NCBI RefSeq assembly: GCF_042683685.1
Contig: NZ_JBHUOP010000001.1
Location: forward strand, 186,001-250,000
Direction: 5' to 3'
DNA from: Timonella corticicola
Lineage (GTDB): Bacteria > Actinomycetota > Actinomycetes > Actinomycetales > Cellulomonadaceae
Length of the DNA stretch: 64,000 bases
Shown here one piece after another: positions 44,293-52,028 of this stretch; the first letter of the stretch is position 1, and the number at the start of each line of letters is the position of its first letter. The notes beneath the pieces are model-generated. The model did no database searches. It saw nothing but the letters and a program-made list of their open reading frames with translations, and had not been told where the DNA came from. A program made the position numbers and the translations under genes.

Positions 44293-46086
44293 ATGGACTT
44301 GAAACCATCACCGAAGAAGGCGCTTGGTCAGCGCCTTGGAAGAAAACTCGCGGCAGCGCTCAGCACGCTCGCGGTCGTCGCAACCTCGGTTGTCGCTACA
44401 ACTGTCGTAGTGGCTACTCCGGCATCCGCGGCTCCCTCAGCAGATCAATGCCCAGTTGGTTCTTGGCCAAATATGGGCAACGTGCCATTGTTTGCCGACA
44501 ACAATGTGACGTTGTGGGCGGCTGGAGATGTTCTTCTGAACAACGCCGAGGTGGAAGGCCTTATGGTTGTTGAAAAAGACCTGACCATCGATCGTAGTCC
44601 CGGAGGACTCTATAACGTTGGTTGGGTGGGCGTTGGCAGCCAGATTTTGCCGAATGACAATGAACCGATGCTCATCGTTGGCGGAGATCTAGACCTGAGC
44701 TCAGCGAATACGACCGCTGTGCAGGTGGGTAAATCTCCAGATCGAGTCGGGCAGTATATGGTCGGTGGCGCGATCAGCGACCCCGGCAAGTTCGATGTCG
44801 GTACCTCGGTTCCCTATGATGTGACAGGCACGTACGCGGAAAACTTTGATGCAACGGTGGCTGCGGCGGATGCAACATTCAAGGCTGCTGCCACCACGGG
44901 ATCTTTCACTCAAAACGGTTCTGTCCTTGAGTTCTCAGGCGACGGACTAAGCCTGCTTCAGGTGTTCGATGTTCCGGGCGCTTCTCTTGGAGCCTCTAAC
45001 GTTCAAGTATCCCTGGACAATATCCCAGCGGGTGCTTCGGTTGTATTCCGAGTCGCAGGTGCTGCTCCCGTGACTATTCATCATTCCCTCACCTATGAGC
45101 TCAACGGCGTTGATGTCCCGTGGAACACTGCCGCATCTGGATCGTTCGCTGCTCATACCCTGTGGCACTTCACTGAGGCGACCGATATCACCATCGGCGA
45201 GTCGGGTGGATACGATGGCCAGTTCCTTGGAACAGTATTTGCACCGGTTGCAGGTTCGAACGTGGAAACCAACGAGAGCATTAACGGGCGCGTGTATGTC
45301 AACGGCAACCTTTCAATGCTTGGCAGTGGTCGGGAATTGCATAATTATCCGTTCCAAGGGTATCTCCCATTCTCGTGCCAAGATGACGGGAACCCAACTC
45401 AACCACCAGTATTGCCTGCTGTAACCCCTGTCGCACCAACCGTGACCACCGGTTGTGGCAGTAGTTTTGATGTAATCCTTCCAACCACCACGGGCGTTGT
45501 GTACAGCAAATCCCGTAGCGGCAACAAGATCACTGTAACCGCCACCCCTGCGTCGGGTTACAGGTTCCCGGCTGGTGTGACATCCTCGTGGGAATTCACC
45601 GTCAAAGACTGTGACGATTCAGGCAACCCAAATAATCCTGACCCCAACAACCCAGACAACGTTGGAGAAAAGGTTGTTAAGTTGGTCAAGCCTGTCGCCA
45701 ATGACCGATGTGGCTCGGAGTACGATGCCACTCTGCCAAAGACTGAAGGCGTGCAGTACACCAAGGAGCGTAGCGGTGACAAGATCATCGTGACTGCGAC
45801 GCCTGAGGACGGCTACGTCTTTGAGGACGGTGCTCGTGCCGAATGGACCTTCACCATCAAAAAGTGCACCGACAGCGGCGCTGACAGCACTTCCGGTAAC
45901 AACACGAACTCCGGTTCTAACTCATCAGGATCGGCTGGTGGCTCCGACTCCACGAGCAACTCCAACGGTTCTTCGGGTGGACGTCTCTCGGACACGGGAG
46001 CTGAAGTTACGGGTCTGGTGTTGGCGGCAGTGTTGCTACTCATGGTGGGCGGCGGAGCGCTCCTAGTGGCTCGTAAGCGCGCTTGA
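44293..46086 (+). CDS. Choice-of-anchor A surface protein with sortase signal
   Basis: A 597-residue secreted wall protein. It begins with a signal peptide (hydrophobic about 19-40, cleavage near ASAAPS). A choice-of-anchor A beta-helix domain follows (about 55-360, with LFADNNVTLWAAGDVLLNNAEVEG-like repeats and the closing GRVYVNGNL). Then come two similar repeats of about 65 residues (CGSSFDVILPTTTGVVYSKSRSGNKI-type and CGSEYDATLPKTEGVQYTKERSGDKI-type, about 395-440 and 475-520), a Ser/Asn/Gly stalk and a C-terminal sorting signal LSDTG, hydrophobic stretch, ARKRA. The LSDTG form departs from LPxTG at position 2. ATG at 44293 follows CGAAAGGACG. A terminator-like hairpin follows. Confidence 0.88.
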   Translation: MDLKPSPKKALGQRLGRKLAAALSTLAVVATSVVATTVVVATPASAAPSADQCPVGSWPNMGNVPLFADNNVTLWAAGDVLLNNAEVEGLMVVEKDLTIDRSPGGLYNVGWVGVGSQILPNDNEPMLIVGGDLDLSSANTTAVQVGKSPDRVGQYMVGGAISDPGKFDVGTSVPYDVTGTYAENFDATVAAADATFKAAATTGSFTQNGSVLEFSGDGLSLLQVFDVPGASLGASNVQVSLDNIPAGASVVFRVAGAAPVTIHHSLTYELNGVDVPWNTAASGSFAAHTLWHFTEATDITIGESGGYDGQFLGTVFAPVAGSNVETNESINGRVYVNGNLSMLGSGRELHNYPFQGYLPFSCQDDGNPTQPPVLPAVTPVAPTVTTGCGSSFDVILPTTTGVVYSKSRSGNKITVTATPASGYRFPAGVTSSWEFTVKDCDDSGNPNNPDPNNPDNVGEKVVKLVKPVANDRCGSEYDATLPKTEGVQYTKERSGDKIIVTATPEDGYVFEDGARAEWTFTIKKCTDSGADSTSGNNTNSGSNSSGSAGGSDSTSNSNGSSGGRLSDTGAEVTGLVLAAVLLLMVGGGALLVARKRA

Positions 46087-46139
46087 CTCATATGAGGTGA
46101 CCCCTACCCCTTAAGTAGACCGGTACTTAACGCGCGCTG

Positions 46140-46194
46140 GGTATGACAAGGCTGGGCGGAATTGATGCGATTCCGTCCAGCCTTTGTCATGCCC
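46140..46194 (+). terminator. Stem-loop after the anchored surface protein gene
   Basis: ATGACAAGGCTGGGCGGAAT (46143-46162) pairs with ATTCCGTCCAGCCTTTGTCAT (46170-46190) with one bulge; outer G/C pairs extend it. A shorter TTAAGTA/TACTTAA repeat (46111-46130) precedes it. Confidence 0.6.
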
Positions 46195-46271
46195 GTATGG
46201 GGTCGTGTTTTGGGGAATGCGATTGAGCAGGGTGTGGGTCTGCTCGCCAAAGTGTGGGGCGCCGGTTACCC

Positions 46272-46336
46272 GGTGGGCTGAAAATGTTCCAGATGCACTG
46301 AATTTTTATATGCACCCGGGCCAAAAACAGCCCATC
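46272..46336. repeat. Dispersed stem-loop, family 1 copy B (degenerate)
   Basis: Right arm starts TGCACCCGGGCCAAAAACAG and ends CCCATC; left arm GGTGGGCTGAAAATGTTCC is imperfectly complementary. The core matches the hairpins at 6295, 49225, 57298 and 61106. It lies upstream of the GntR-ABC promoter and fills most of the 326-bp gap together with the hairpin at 46140. Confidence 0.65.
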
Positions 46337-46351
46337 GAGATGGGGTATAGG

Positions 46352-46402
46352 TTGACAAGATCCCTTGAGGTTCGTAGGTTGGTTACATGAGTAATGAACC
46401 AA
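46352..46402 (+). promoter_or_regulatory. Promoter and candidate operator of the GntR-ABC operon
   Basis: TTGACA (46352-46357), 17-bp spacer, TAGGTT (46375-46380). The region then reads TTGGTTACAT-gagta-ATGAACCAA (46379-46402), an inverted repeat that runs into the ribosome site AAGGAGG. This is a natural autoregulatory operator for the GntR protein encoded next. Sequence seen; binding inferred. Confidence 0.65.
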
Positions 46403-46412
46403 GGAGGTTCGC

Positions 46413-46775
46413 GTGCTAGATGAATCGAAACCGATCTTCCAACAGGTTGCCGATCAGATCTGCGATGACATCCTCAGCGGCGCCTCACCGGAGGAATCGC
46501 AGGTTGCCTCCACCAACGAACTCGCGCTCTTCCTGCGGATCAATCCTGCGACCGCAGGAAAGGGAATCAACCTGCTCGTGGACCGGGGAATTCTGTACAA
46601 GAAACGAGGCATCGGAATGTTCGTTGCACCTAGAGCGCATGAGATCGTGCGCAAAGACCGCGAGATGGCTTTCACACAGGACCAACTCAAAGCGTTTGTG
46701 ATTCATGCCAAGAGCCTTGGACTCTCGCTCGACACCGTGACCACACTGATCGCAAAGGAATACAACAATGACTGA
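46413..46775 (+). CDS. GntR family regulator, YtrA subfamily
   Basis: A 120-residue repressor with an N-terminal winged helix (about 8-72: IFQQVADQICDDILSG, then TNELALFLRINPATAGKGINLLVDRGILYKK in outline) and a short C-terminal dimerisation helix pair, the hallmark of the YtrA group. These usually repress the ABC transporter genes beside them. GTG start 8 nt after a strong AAGGAGG. Overlaps the ABC ATPase gene by 8 bp, so the three genes form one operon with its own promoter. Confidence 0.92.
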   Translation: MLDESKPIFQQVADQICDDILSGASPEESQVASTNELALFLRINPATAGKGINLLVDRGILYKKRGIGMFVAPRAHEIVRKDREMAFTQDQLKAFVIHAKSLGLSLDTVTTLIAKEYNND

Positions 46776-47685
46776 CCTACGCGCTAGTGCCAGCCGCGAC
46801 TCCACGGCGATCGCAGTGCAGAACGTGACCCGAACCTACGGGCGGGTTCGCGCACTGGACGGCGTCAATCTGACCATCGGGCAGAACACCATCTGTGGTT
46901 TGCTGGGATCAAATGGGGCCGGTAAAACCACCCTGATGTCGCTGATCGCGGGACATGATCGTCCATCTGCCGGCTCCATCACGGTTCAGGGCGAACACCC
47001 CTTTGAATCCGCCGTGGTCGCGAACAACACCTCGTTTGTGCGTGATAATCAGCGCTACCCAGATGACTACGTCCTCAAACACGCCATCGGCACGGCGCGG
47101 ATCTTCCACCCCAACTGGAGCAGCGACCTAGAGGAACGACTGATCAAGCAGTTTGACCTGCCGCTCAAAACCCCTGTGAAGAAATTCTCCCGAGGACAGC
47201 TCTCAGCCATCGCGATCATCATCGGTTTGGCATCCAGGGCGCCGATCACGATCTTTGACGAGCCCTATCTCGGTCTCGACATCTCCGCACGGCGTCGGTT
47301 CTACGAGATCCTGCTTGAGGACTACAGCGCCCATCCGCGGACCATCATCATCTCGACCCACCTGGTTGAGGAGATGGAAGCGATGTTTGATCAGGTCGTG
47401 GTCCTCCACAAGGGCAGGATCGTCCTTGACGCGAGCCCCGATGACCTGTCTGCCAAGGCGTTCGAGTTCTCCGGACACACAGCGGCGGTCCTGGAACTCA
47501 GCGAGGGGTTGAACACGCTGAGCACCCGCACCGTTGGCAGCCTTGCAAGCACTGTCGTGCTTGATCGGTTGACCCCTGAACTGCGCGACCGTGCGACAGC
47601 GCTCGGTGTCACGCTGAGTCCAGCACCAATCCATGACCTCGTTGCCGCTATCGGCAACGTCTACGCACCGGAAGAGGAAGCATGA
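46768..47685 (+). CDS. ABC transporter ATP-binding protein
   Basis: A 305-residue ATPase subunit. Walker A GSNGAGKTT (near 48-56), Walker B ITIFDEPYLGLD (near 164-175) and H-loop ISTHLVEEM are intact. The signature motif is non-standard: FSRGQLSAI instead of LSGGQ. It matches the group of GntR(YtrA)-linked exporters involved in cell-envelope or antibiotic stress. The C-terminal 80 residues are a cytoplasmic extension. Overlaps the next gene by ATGATG/4 bp. Confidence 0.93.
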   Translation: MTDLRASASRDSTAIAVQNVTRTYGRVRALDGVNLTIGQNTICGLLGSNGAGKTTLMSLIAGHDRPSAGSITVQGEHPFESAVVANNTSFVRDNQRYPDDYVLKHAIGTARIFHPNWSSDLEERLIKQFDLPLKTPVKKFSRGQLSAIAIIIGLASRAPITIFDEPYLGLDISARRRFYEILLEDYSAHPRTIIISTHLVEEMEAMFDQVVVLHKGRIVLDASPDDLSAKAFEFSGHTAAVLELSEGLNTLSTRTVGSLASTVVLDRLTPELRDRATALGVTLSPAPIHDLVAAIGNVYAPEEEA

Positions 47686-48395
47686 TGAATGACGCACTGA
47701 AGGTGACAAGACTCCATTACATTAAGCGCGAGATTTCCTTCGTGGTCCCGATCATCATCATGGCACTTGTGGTGATCGTCTCGATCCTGGTCGCGCTGGT
47801 TATGCAGCGGGTCGGATTGAATCCCGATTCAACTGAGTGGAAAGAGGGCTTCCAGAACAACGGGGGTGCGTTCTGGAGTTTCCCTGGTTTCTTTGTGTAT
47901 CTGGGAGTCCAGGCAATCGCCTCCACATTCCCGTTCGGTATGGCTTTGGGTACTACAAGAAAAGCCTATGCCGCCGGAACAGCACTGTTTTTCCTGTTGC
48001 AGGCTGCCTACATCGCGGCGCTTGGGCTTGTGCTCTTCGCCCTTGAGCGCCTTACGGATGGCTGGTTCGTGAGCGCATACGTCTTCAACGTGAACATGCT
48101 CGGGTCGGGTAACGTGCCGATCCTGCTATGGATGATATTCACGGTTGCATTCTTCTCGCTGAGCATCGGTGGCGTATTCGGTGCCCTGTTCGTGAAGGCG
48201 GGAACGAAAGGCCCGATGATCCTCGCGATTGCCCTCATTCTCGCGGTGGCTGTCTTGCTGGTGATTCTTGCTCCACAACTTGGGGCGATCTTCAGGTCGC
48301 TCACGTTTGTCCGCGTAGGGGCTGGCTTCCTGGCGATAGGTGTGGCTGCGGCTGTCGGGCAGTATCTTGGACTGCGCTCCGCCTCGGTTCGCTAG
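47682..48395 (+). CDS. ABC transporter permease
   Basis: A 237-residue membrane protein with six predicted segments (about 18-40, 65-85, 97-120, 138-160, 168-190, 205-225). No substrate motif. Its gene overlaps the ATPase gene and ends in a perfect palindrome at 48463-48494. Partner and transporter for the GntR-controlled system. Confidence 0.85.
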   Translation: MMNDALKVTRLHYIKREISFVVPIIIMALVVIVSILVALVMQRVGLNPDSTEWKEGFQNNGGAFWSFPGFFVYLGVQAIASTFPFGMALGTTRKAYAAGTALFFLLQAAYIAALGLVLFALERLTDGWFVSAYVFNVNMLGSGNVPILLWMIFTVAFFSLSIGGVFGALFVKAGTKGPMILAIALILAVAVLLVILAPQLGAIFRSLTFVRVGAGFLAIGVAAAVGQYLGLRSASVR

Positions 48396-48462
48396 CCAGA
48401 GCCATGTCACTGCCAGGCGATTGCGCGCTGGGAGGCAAGGGTCGTCGTGAAGCAGAGGGGTG

Positions 48463-48531
48463 AAGGTCTGGTGCGGATATCCGCACCAGACCTTTGCTGC
48501 CTAGTGGCGGCAACATACTCATTGCCGACGA
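48463..48531 (+). terminator. Palindromic terminator and ATTGCCGACGA word after the ABC operon
   Basis: AAGGTCTGGTGCGGAT and its exact complement form a loop-less palindrome (48463-48494) followed by TTTGC. CATTGCCGACGA (48520-48531) follows, then GCAGGTTACC and TTCCAGCCC, matching the layout at 9900, 15178 and 27799. Nothing else is visible in the 300 bp before rpsT apart from a second hairpin at 48601. Confidence 0.6.
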
Positions 48532-48600
48532 GCAGGTTACCTTCCAGCCCAGCCCCGCCATCACGCTTCTCCGGCGGGTAGTGACCTTGTTTTTGGACAG

Positions 48601-48642
48601 AACAAAGGTGCCATCCCGAGACACTGGGATGACACCTTTGTT
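48601..48642. terminator. Hairpin downstream of rpsT
   Basis: AACAAAGGTGCCATCCC (48601-48617) pairs with GGGATGACACCTTTGTT (48626-48642), one mismatch; a small GGGCGCC/GGCCCA hairpin follows. Likely ends rpsT transcription from the minus strand. Confidence 0.6.
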
Positions 48643-48695
48643 GTGGGCGCCTTCGGCCCAAAGCCTAATCGCTAACGTGCGTCAGCGATTGAAAC

Positions 48696-48956
48696 TCACA
48701 GAGCGGCAACTGCCTTTGCCAGAGCGGACTTGCGGTTCGCTGCCTGGTTGCGGTGGATGACGCCCTTGGACACTGCCTTGTCAAGCTTGCGTGAGGCAAC
48801 AACGAGTGCAGCAGAAGCTGCTTCCTTGTCGCCTGCCGCCACAGCCTCGCGTACCTTGCGGACGAGAGTCTTGAGTTCGGACTTGTAAGCGTTGTTACGC
48901 TGACGTGCGATCTCGTTGGTGCGGATGCGCTTGATCTGGGACTTGATGTTTGCCAC
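48696..48956 (-). CDS. rpsT: 30S ribosomal protein S20
   Basis: Primary 16S-rRNA-binding protein of the small subunit. 86 residues after a GTG start at 48956: ANIKSQIKRIRTNE at the N-terminus, basic helices with KSELKTLVRKVREA, and the conserved HRNQAANRKSALAKAV end. A longer in-frame extension (to 49130) is not part of the protein because S20 begins at ANIKSQ. Head-to-tail with holA elsewhere in the phylum; here the order is holA, surface protein, ABC operon, rpsT. Confidence 0.97.
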   Translation of the reverse strand: MANIKSQIKRIRTNEIARQRNNAYKSELKTLVRKVREAVAAGDKEAASAALVVASRKLDKAVSKGVIHRNQAANRKSALAKAVAAL

Positions 48957-49224
48957 TTTAGGACTTTCTTTTTGTTCGCCATTCGGCGAGCGGATAGGTC
49001 GTAGAAGGCGATTCCAGCGCCGGGACTGGGGTGGGGAACCCGTGGTGAGGCTCTGGAACGGTGCCCGCCGACCTTGACGGACACACAGGGAAAATCTTAC
49101 CAACCCACCAGGCGCGATGAAAGAGCGCAAACCGCGCGGTGCCGTGATTTCGCCGACATTCCAGCTCGCGCTGCGCCGATCACCTCAGGTTCGCCAGCCT
49201 CGCCCACATCCCCCAACCATCAAA
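48957..49224. other. Leader and promoter region of rpsT
   Basis: Non-coding. TAAGAT on the minus strand (49094-49099) is a possible -10 about 140 bp before the rpsT start, implying a long leader as known for S20 mRNAs; no matching -35 is clear. The remainder shows no gene. Confidence 0.35.
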
Positions 49225-49283
49225 GGGCTGTTTTTGGTCCGGTGTCCCAGAAAATCTCTGGGACACCGGACCAAAAACAGCCC
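49225..49283. repeat. Dispersed stem-loop, family 1 copy C
   Basis: Perfect 27-bp arms, 49225-49251 and 49257-49283, around a 5-nt loop; starts GGGCTGTTTTTGGTCCGG. It lies 84 bp past the stop of the PemK-like gene on the minus strand and upstream of rpsT. Confidence 0.82.
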
Positions 49284-49366
49284 ACCGACTTCCAACTCAA
49301 GGTGATGTTACGGTGCCAACCGCCTAGATCGTCGTCAAGCAGTGCGGGAAGGCCCTATCTGAACAA

Positions 49367-50017
49367 CTAGCGGCGAACTGCAGCCATGGCCTTCACAACG
49401 CCTGTGAAGGTGACGCGATCCATGACCGCACCCTCGCGGCGCATGTGGTCCGGATGGACGCGGATAACGCGATCGAGTCGAATCTCCGAATCTCGCCCCT
49501 GGCTATCCCACGGACCAGAGCCAATATCGAGCCAGTCGCCATACCGGGCTCTGCTCTTGTCCTTCGAGGTCAGCATGAGGCCAAGTAGCCAGTCGCCATC
49601 GCGTCCAACTATGAGTGTGGGGCGGTCTTTGCCCTGGTTGAAGTCATCCTCATAGGGCACCCAGGTCCACACGATTTCACCGGGATCGGCGTCTCCGTCC
49701 ATTGCGGGAGAGTATTCGGGGGTGACTGTGCCGGTGAAGTCGCCGGGGTAGGCGTCACTGAGTGGGGGAGTTGCGCCGGTGCTTCCCAGACGTTTGCGTG
49801 GACCTGGTTTCGCGCTGGAGTTCGGTTTGGCGTCGTTTTTCTTGCTTGACGACGATGCGGACGCCTTGGGTTTGCTCGGCGCGGGGGAGCCTGTGCCGCG
49901 CGGGGAGGTGGTGCCCTTCGGCTTGTGCGAGGTGCTGCTCTTCTTTGAGTCAACGAAGACGTCGAGGGCGATGCGCCCGAGCGTGCCGAGCAGATCTGTC
50001 CATTTGTTCTTAGCCAC
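49367..50017 (-). CDS. PemK/MazF-like protein
   Basis: A 216-residue protein with an N-terminal helix, a long Ser/Lys/Pro-rich linker (about 25-90) and a C-terminal PemK/MazF-fold domain (about 112-216): GEIVWTWVPYEDD, RPTLIVGRDGDWLLGLMLTS, then WDSQGRDSEIRLDRVIRVHPDHMR. The fold suggests a ribonuclease-toxin ancestry, but this gene is a stable neighbour of lepA/rpsT in actinobacteria and no antitoxin gene is visible beside it, so a housekeeping role is possible. GTG start at 50017. Confidence 0.8.
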   Translation of the reverse strand: MAKNKWTDLLGTLGRIALDVFVDSKKSSTSHKPKGTTSPRGTGSPAPSKPKASASSSSKKNDAKPNSSAKPGPRKRLGSTGATPPLSDAYPGDFTGTVTPEYSPAMDGDADPGEIVWTWVPYEDDFNQGKDRPTLIVGRDGDWLLGLMLTSKDKSRARYGDWLDIGSGPWDSQGRDSEIRLDRVIRVHPDHMRREGAVMDRVTFTGVVKAMAAVRR

Positions 50018-50133
50018 GCATCAAACCTAACTGGGAAGAGCGGGCAGACAAAACCCGCAGGTGGGGTGATAGGTGGTCGGTATCATACGTTTCTGCTTAA
50101 GAAAAAGGGCGCGAACATGGGAGAATATACGGC

Positions 50134-51996
50134 GTGACTCCCATCCCATCGGCGGCCAATCTGGCCCGCATTCAGCCCGCGGCGACTTCGCCTGATCTGT
50201 TGCGCAACTTCTGCATCATCGCGCACATTGACCACGGTAAGTCGACCCTTGCAGACCGTATGCTCCAGTTGACTGGCGTTGTCGACGCCCGTGCCATGCG
50301 TGCTCAGTACCTTGACCGCATGGATATTGAGCGTGAGCGTGGAATCACCATCAAATCCCAGGCTGTGCGTATGCCGTGGGAAGTTGATGGCCAGCCATTC
50401 GCGCTGAACATGATTGACACCCCCGGACACGTTGACTTCACCTACGAGGTGTCTCGCTCGCTCGCCGCATGTGAGGGCGCGATTCTTCTCGTTGACGCAG
50501 CGCAGGGTATTGAAGCTCAGACGCTTGCTAACCTGTATCTGGCAATGGAGAACGATCTGCAGATCATCCCCGTTCTGAACAAGATCGACCTGCCAGCCGC
50601 GCAGCCGGAAAAGTACGCAGAGGAACTCGCCGGTCTGATCGGCGTGGACCCTGAGGATGTGCTCAAGGTGTCGGGCAAGACAGGGGAAGGTGTCGAGGCC
50701 CTACTGGACCGGATCGTTGAGTTGATTCCAGCTCCGGTTGGTGAAGCCGATGCGCCAGCGCGCGCGATGATCTTCGACTCCGTGTACGACACCTACCGTG
50801 GTGTGGTCACCTACGTGCGTGTGGTTGACGGCAAGTTGAACCCGCGTGAGCGTATCCAGATGATGTCCACCAAGGCACAGCACGAGTTGCTGGAGATCGG
50901 TGTCTCCTCGCCGGAGGGCATTCCGACCAAGGGCCTTGGTGTGGGCGAGGTGGGTTACCTCATCACCGGCGTGAAGGACGTGCGTCAGTCCAAGGTTGGT
51001 GACACGGTCACAAACAACGCTAAGCCAGCCGAGGAGGCTCTTGGCGGCTACTCTGACCCCAAGCCGATGGTGTTCTCGGGTCTGTACCCGATTGATGGTT
51101 CGGACTACCCGGTTTTGCGTGACGCGCTCGACAAGTTGAAACTGAACGACGCCGCGCTCGTGTATGAGCCTGAGACGTCGGTGGCACTTGGCTTCGGTTT
51201 CCGCGTCGGATACCTCGGTCTGCTGCACCTTGAGATCGTGCGGGAACGCCTCGAACGCGAGTTCAACCTCGACCTGATCTCGACCGCCCCGAACGTCATC
51301 TATGACGTGCAACTCGAGGACAAGACGTGGGTTGAGGTGACAAACCCGTCTGAGTTCCCTGGCGGAAAGATCCTGGACGTTCAAGAGCCGGTGGCCAAGG
51401 CAACGATTCTGGCGCCATCTGAGTACATCGGCGCGATCATGGAGTTGTGCCAGGAACGCCGCGGCGACCTTCAGGGCATGGACTATCTGTCCGAGGATCG
51501 CGTGGAGATGCGCTACCAGTTGCCACTCGCAGAGATCGTGTTCGACTTCTTTGACGCACTCAAATCCCGCACCCGTGGGTATGCGTCGCTTGACTATGAC
51601 GTGAACGGCGCCCAATCGGCTGCGCTCGTGAAGGTTGACATCCTGCTTCAGGGTGAGCGGGTGGACGCTTTCTCGGCCATCGTGCACAAGGATGCCGCCT
51701 ACAGTTACGGCGTCAAGATGTGTGCCAAGCTCAAGGAACTCATCCCGCGCCAGCAGTTTGAGGTCCCGATCCAGGCGGCTATCGGTTCGCGGGTGATCGC
51801 CCGCGAGACGATTCGCGCAATGCGCAAGGATGTCCTGGCCAAATGCTACGGCGGTGACATCTCCCGTAAGCGCAAGCTGCTTGAGAAGCAGAAGGAAGGT
51901 AAGAAGCGCATGAAGACGATCGGAACCGTTGAGGTTCCAAAGGAAGCTTTCATCTCCGCTCTTACCAGTGAGCAGGGCGACTCCAAGAAGAAGTAG
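50134..51996 (+). CDS. lepA: Elongation factor 4 (LepA)
   Basis: Ribosome-associated GTPase. The 620 residues contain G1 AHIDHGKST (near 31-39), RGITIKS (G2), DTPGHVDF (G3), NKID (G4), domain II, and the LepA-specific C-terminal domain with the basic KEGKKRMKTIG tail and Lys-rich end. GTG start at 50134. It begins the forward-transcribed block lepA-hemW; hemW follows after 32 bp. Confidence 0.98.
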   Translation: MTPIPSAANLARIQPAATSPDLLRNFCIIAHIDHGKSTLADRMLQLTGVVDARAMRAQYLDRMDIERERGITIKSQAVRMPWEVDGQPFALNMIDTPGHVDFTYEVSRSLAACEGAILLVDAAQGIEAQTLANLYLAMENDLQIIPVLNKIDLPAAQPEKYAEELAGLIGVDPEDVLKVSGKTGEGVEALLDRIVELIPAPVGEADAPARAMIFDSVYDTYRGVVTYVRVVDGKLNPRERIQMMSTKAQHELLEIGVSSPEGIPTKGLGVGEVGYLITGVKDVRQSKVGDTVTNNAKPAEEALGGYSDPKPMVFSGLYPIDGSDYPVLRDALDKLKLNDAALVYEPETSVALGFGFRVGYLGLLHLEIVRERLEREFNLDLISTAPNVIYDVQLEDKTWVEVTNPSEFPGGKILDVQEPVAKATILAPSEYIGAIMELCQERRGDLQGMDYLSEDRVEMRYQLPLAEIVFDFFDALKSRTRGYASLDYDVNGAQSAALVKVDILLQGERVDAFSAIVHKDAAYSYGVKMCAKLKELIPRQQFEVPIQAAIGSRVIARETIRAMRKDVLAKCYGGDISRKRKLLEKQKEGKKRMKTIGTVEVPKEAFISALTSEQGDSKKK

Positions 51997-52028
51997 CCCG
52001 CCAGCAGTTCTTTACAAGGAAAGGTGAC

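Noticed and set aside
50701..51687. Open frame of 328 codons opposite lepA; also 350 codons opposite leuS (28823-29875)
   Set aside because: Shadow frames of conserved genes in high-GC DNA; no start context and Arg/His/Leu-rich nonsense sequence.
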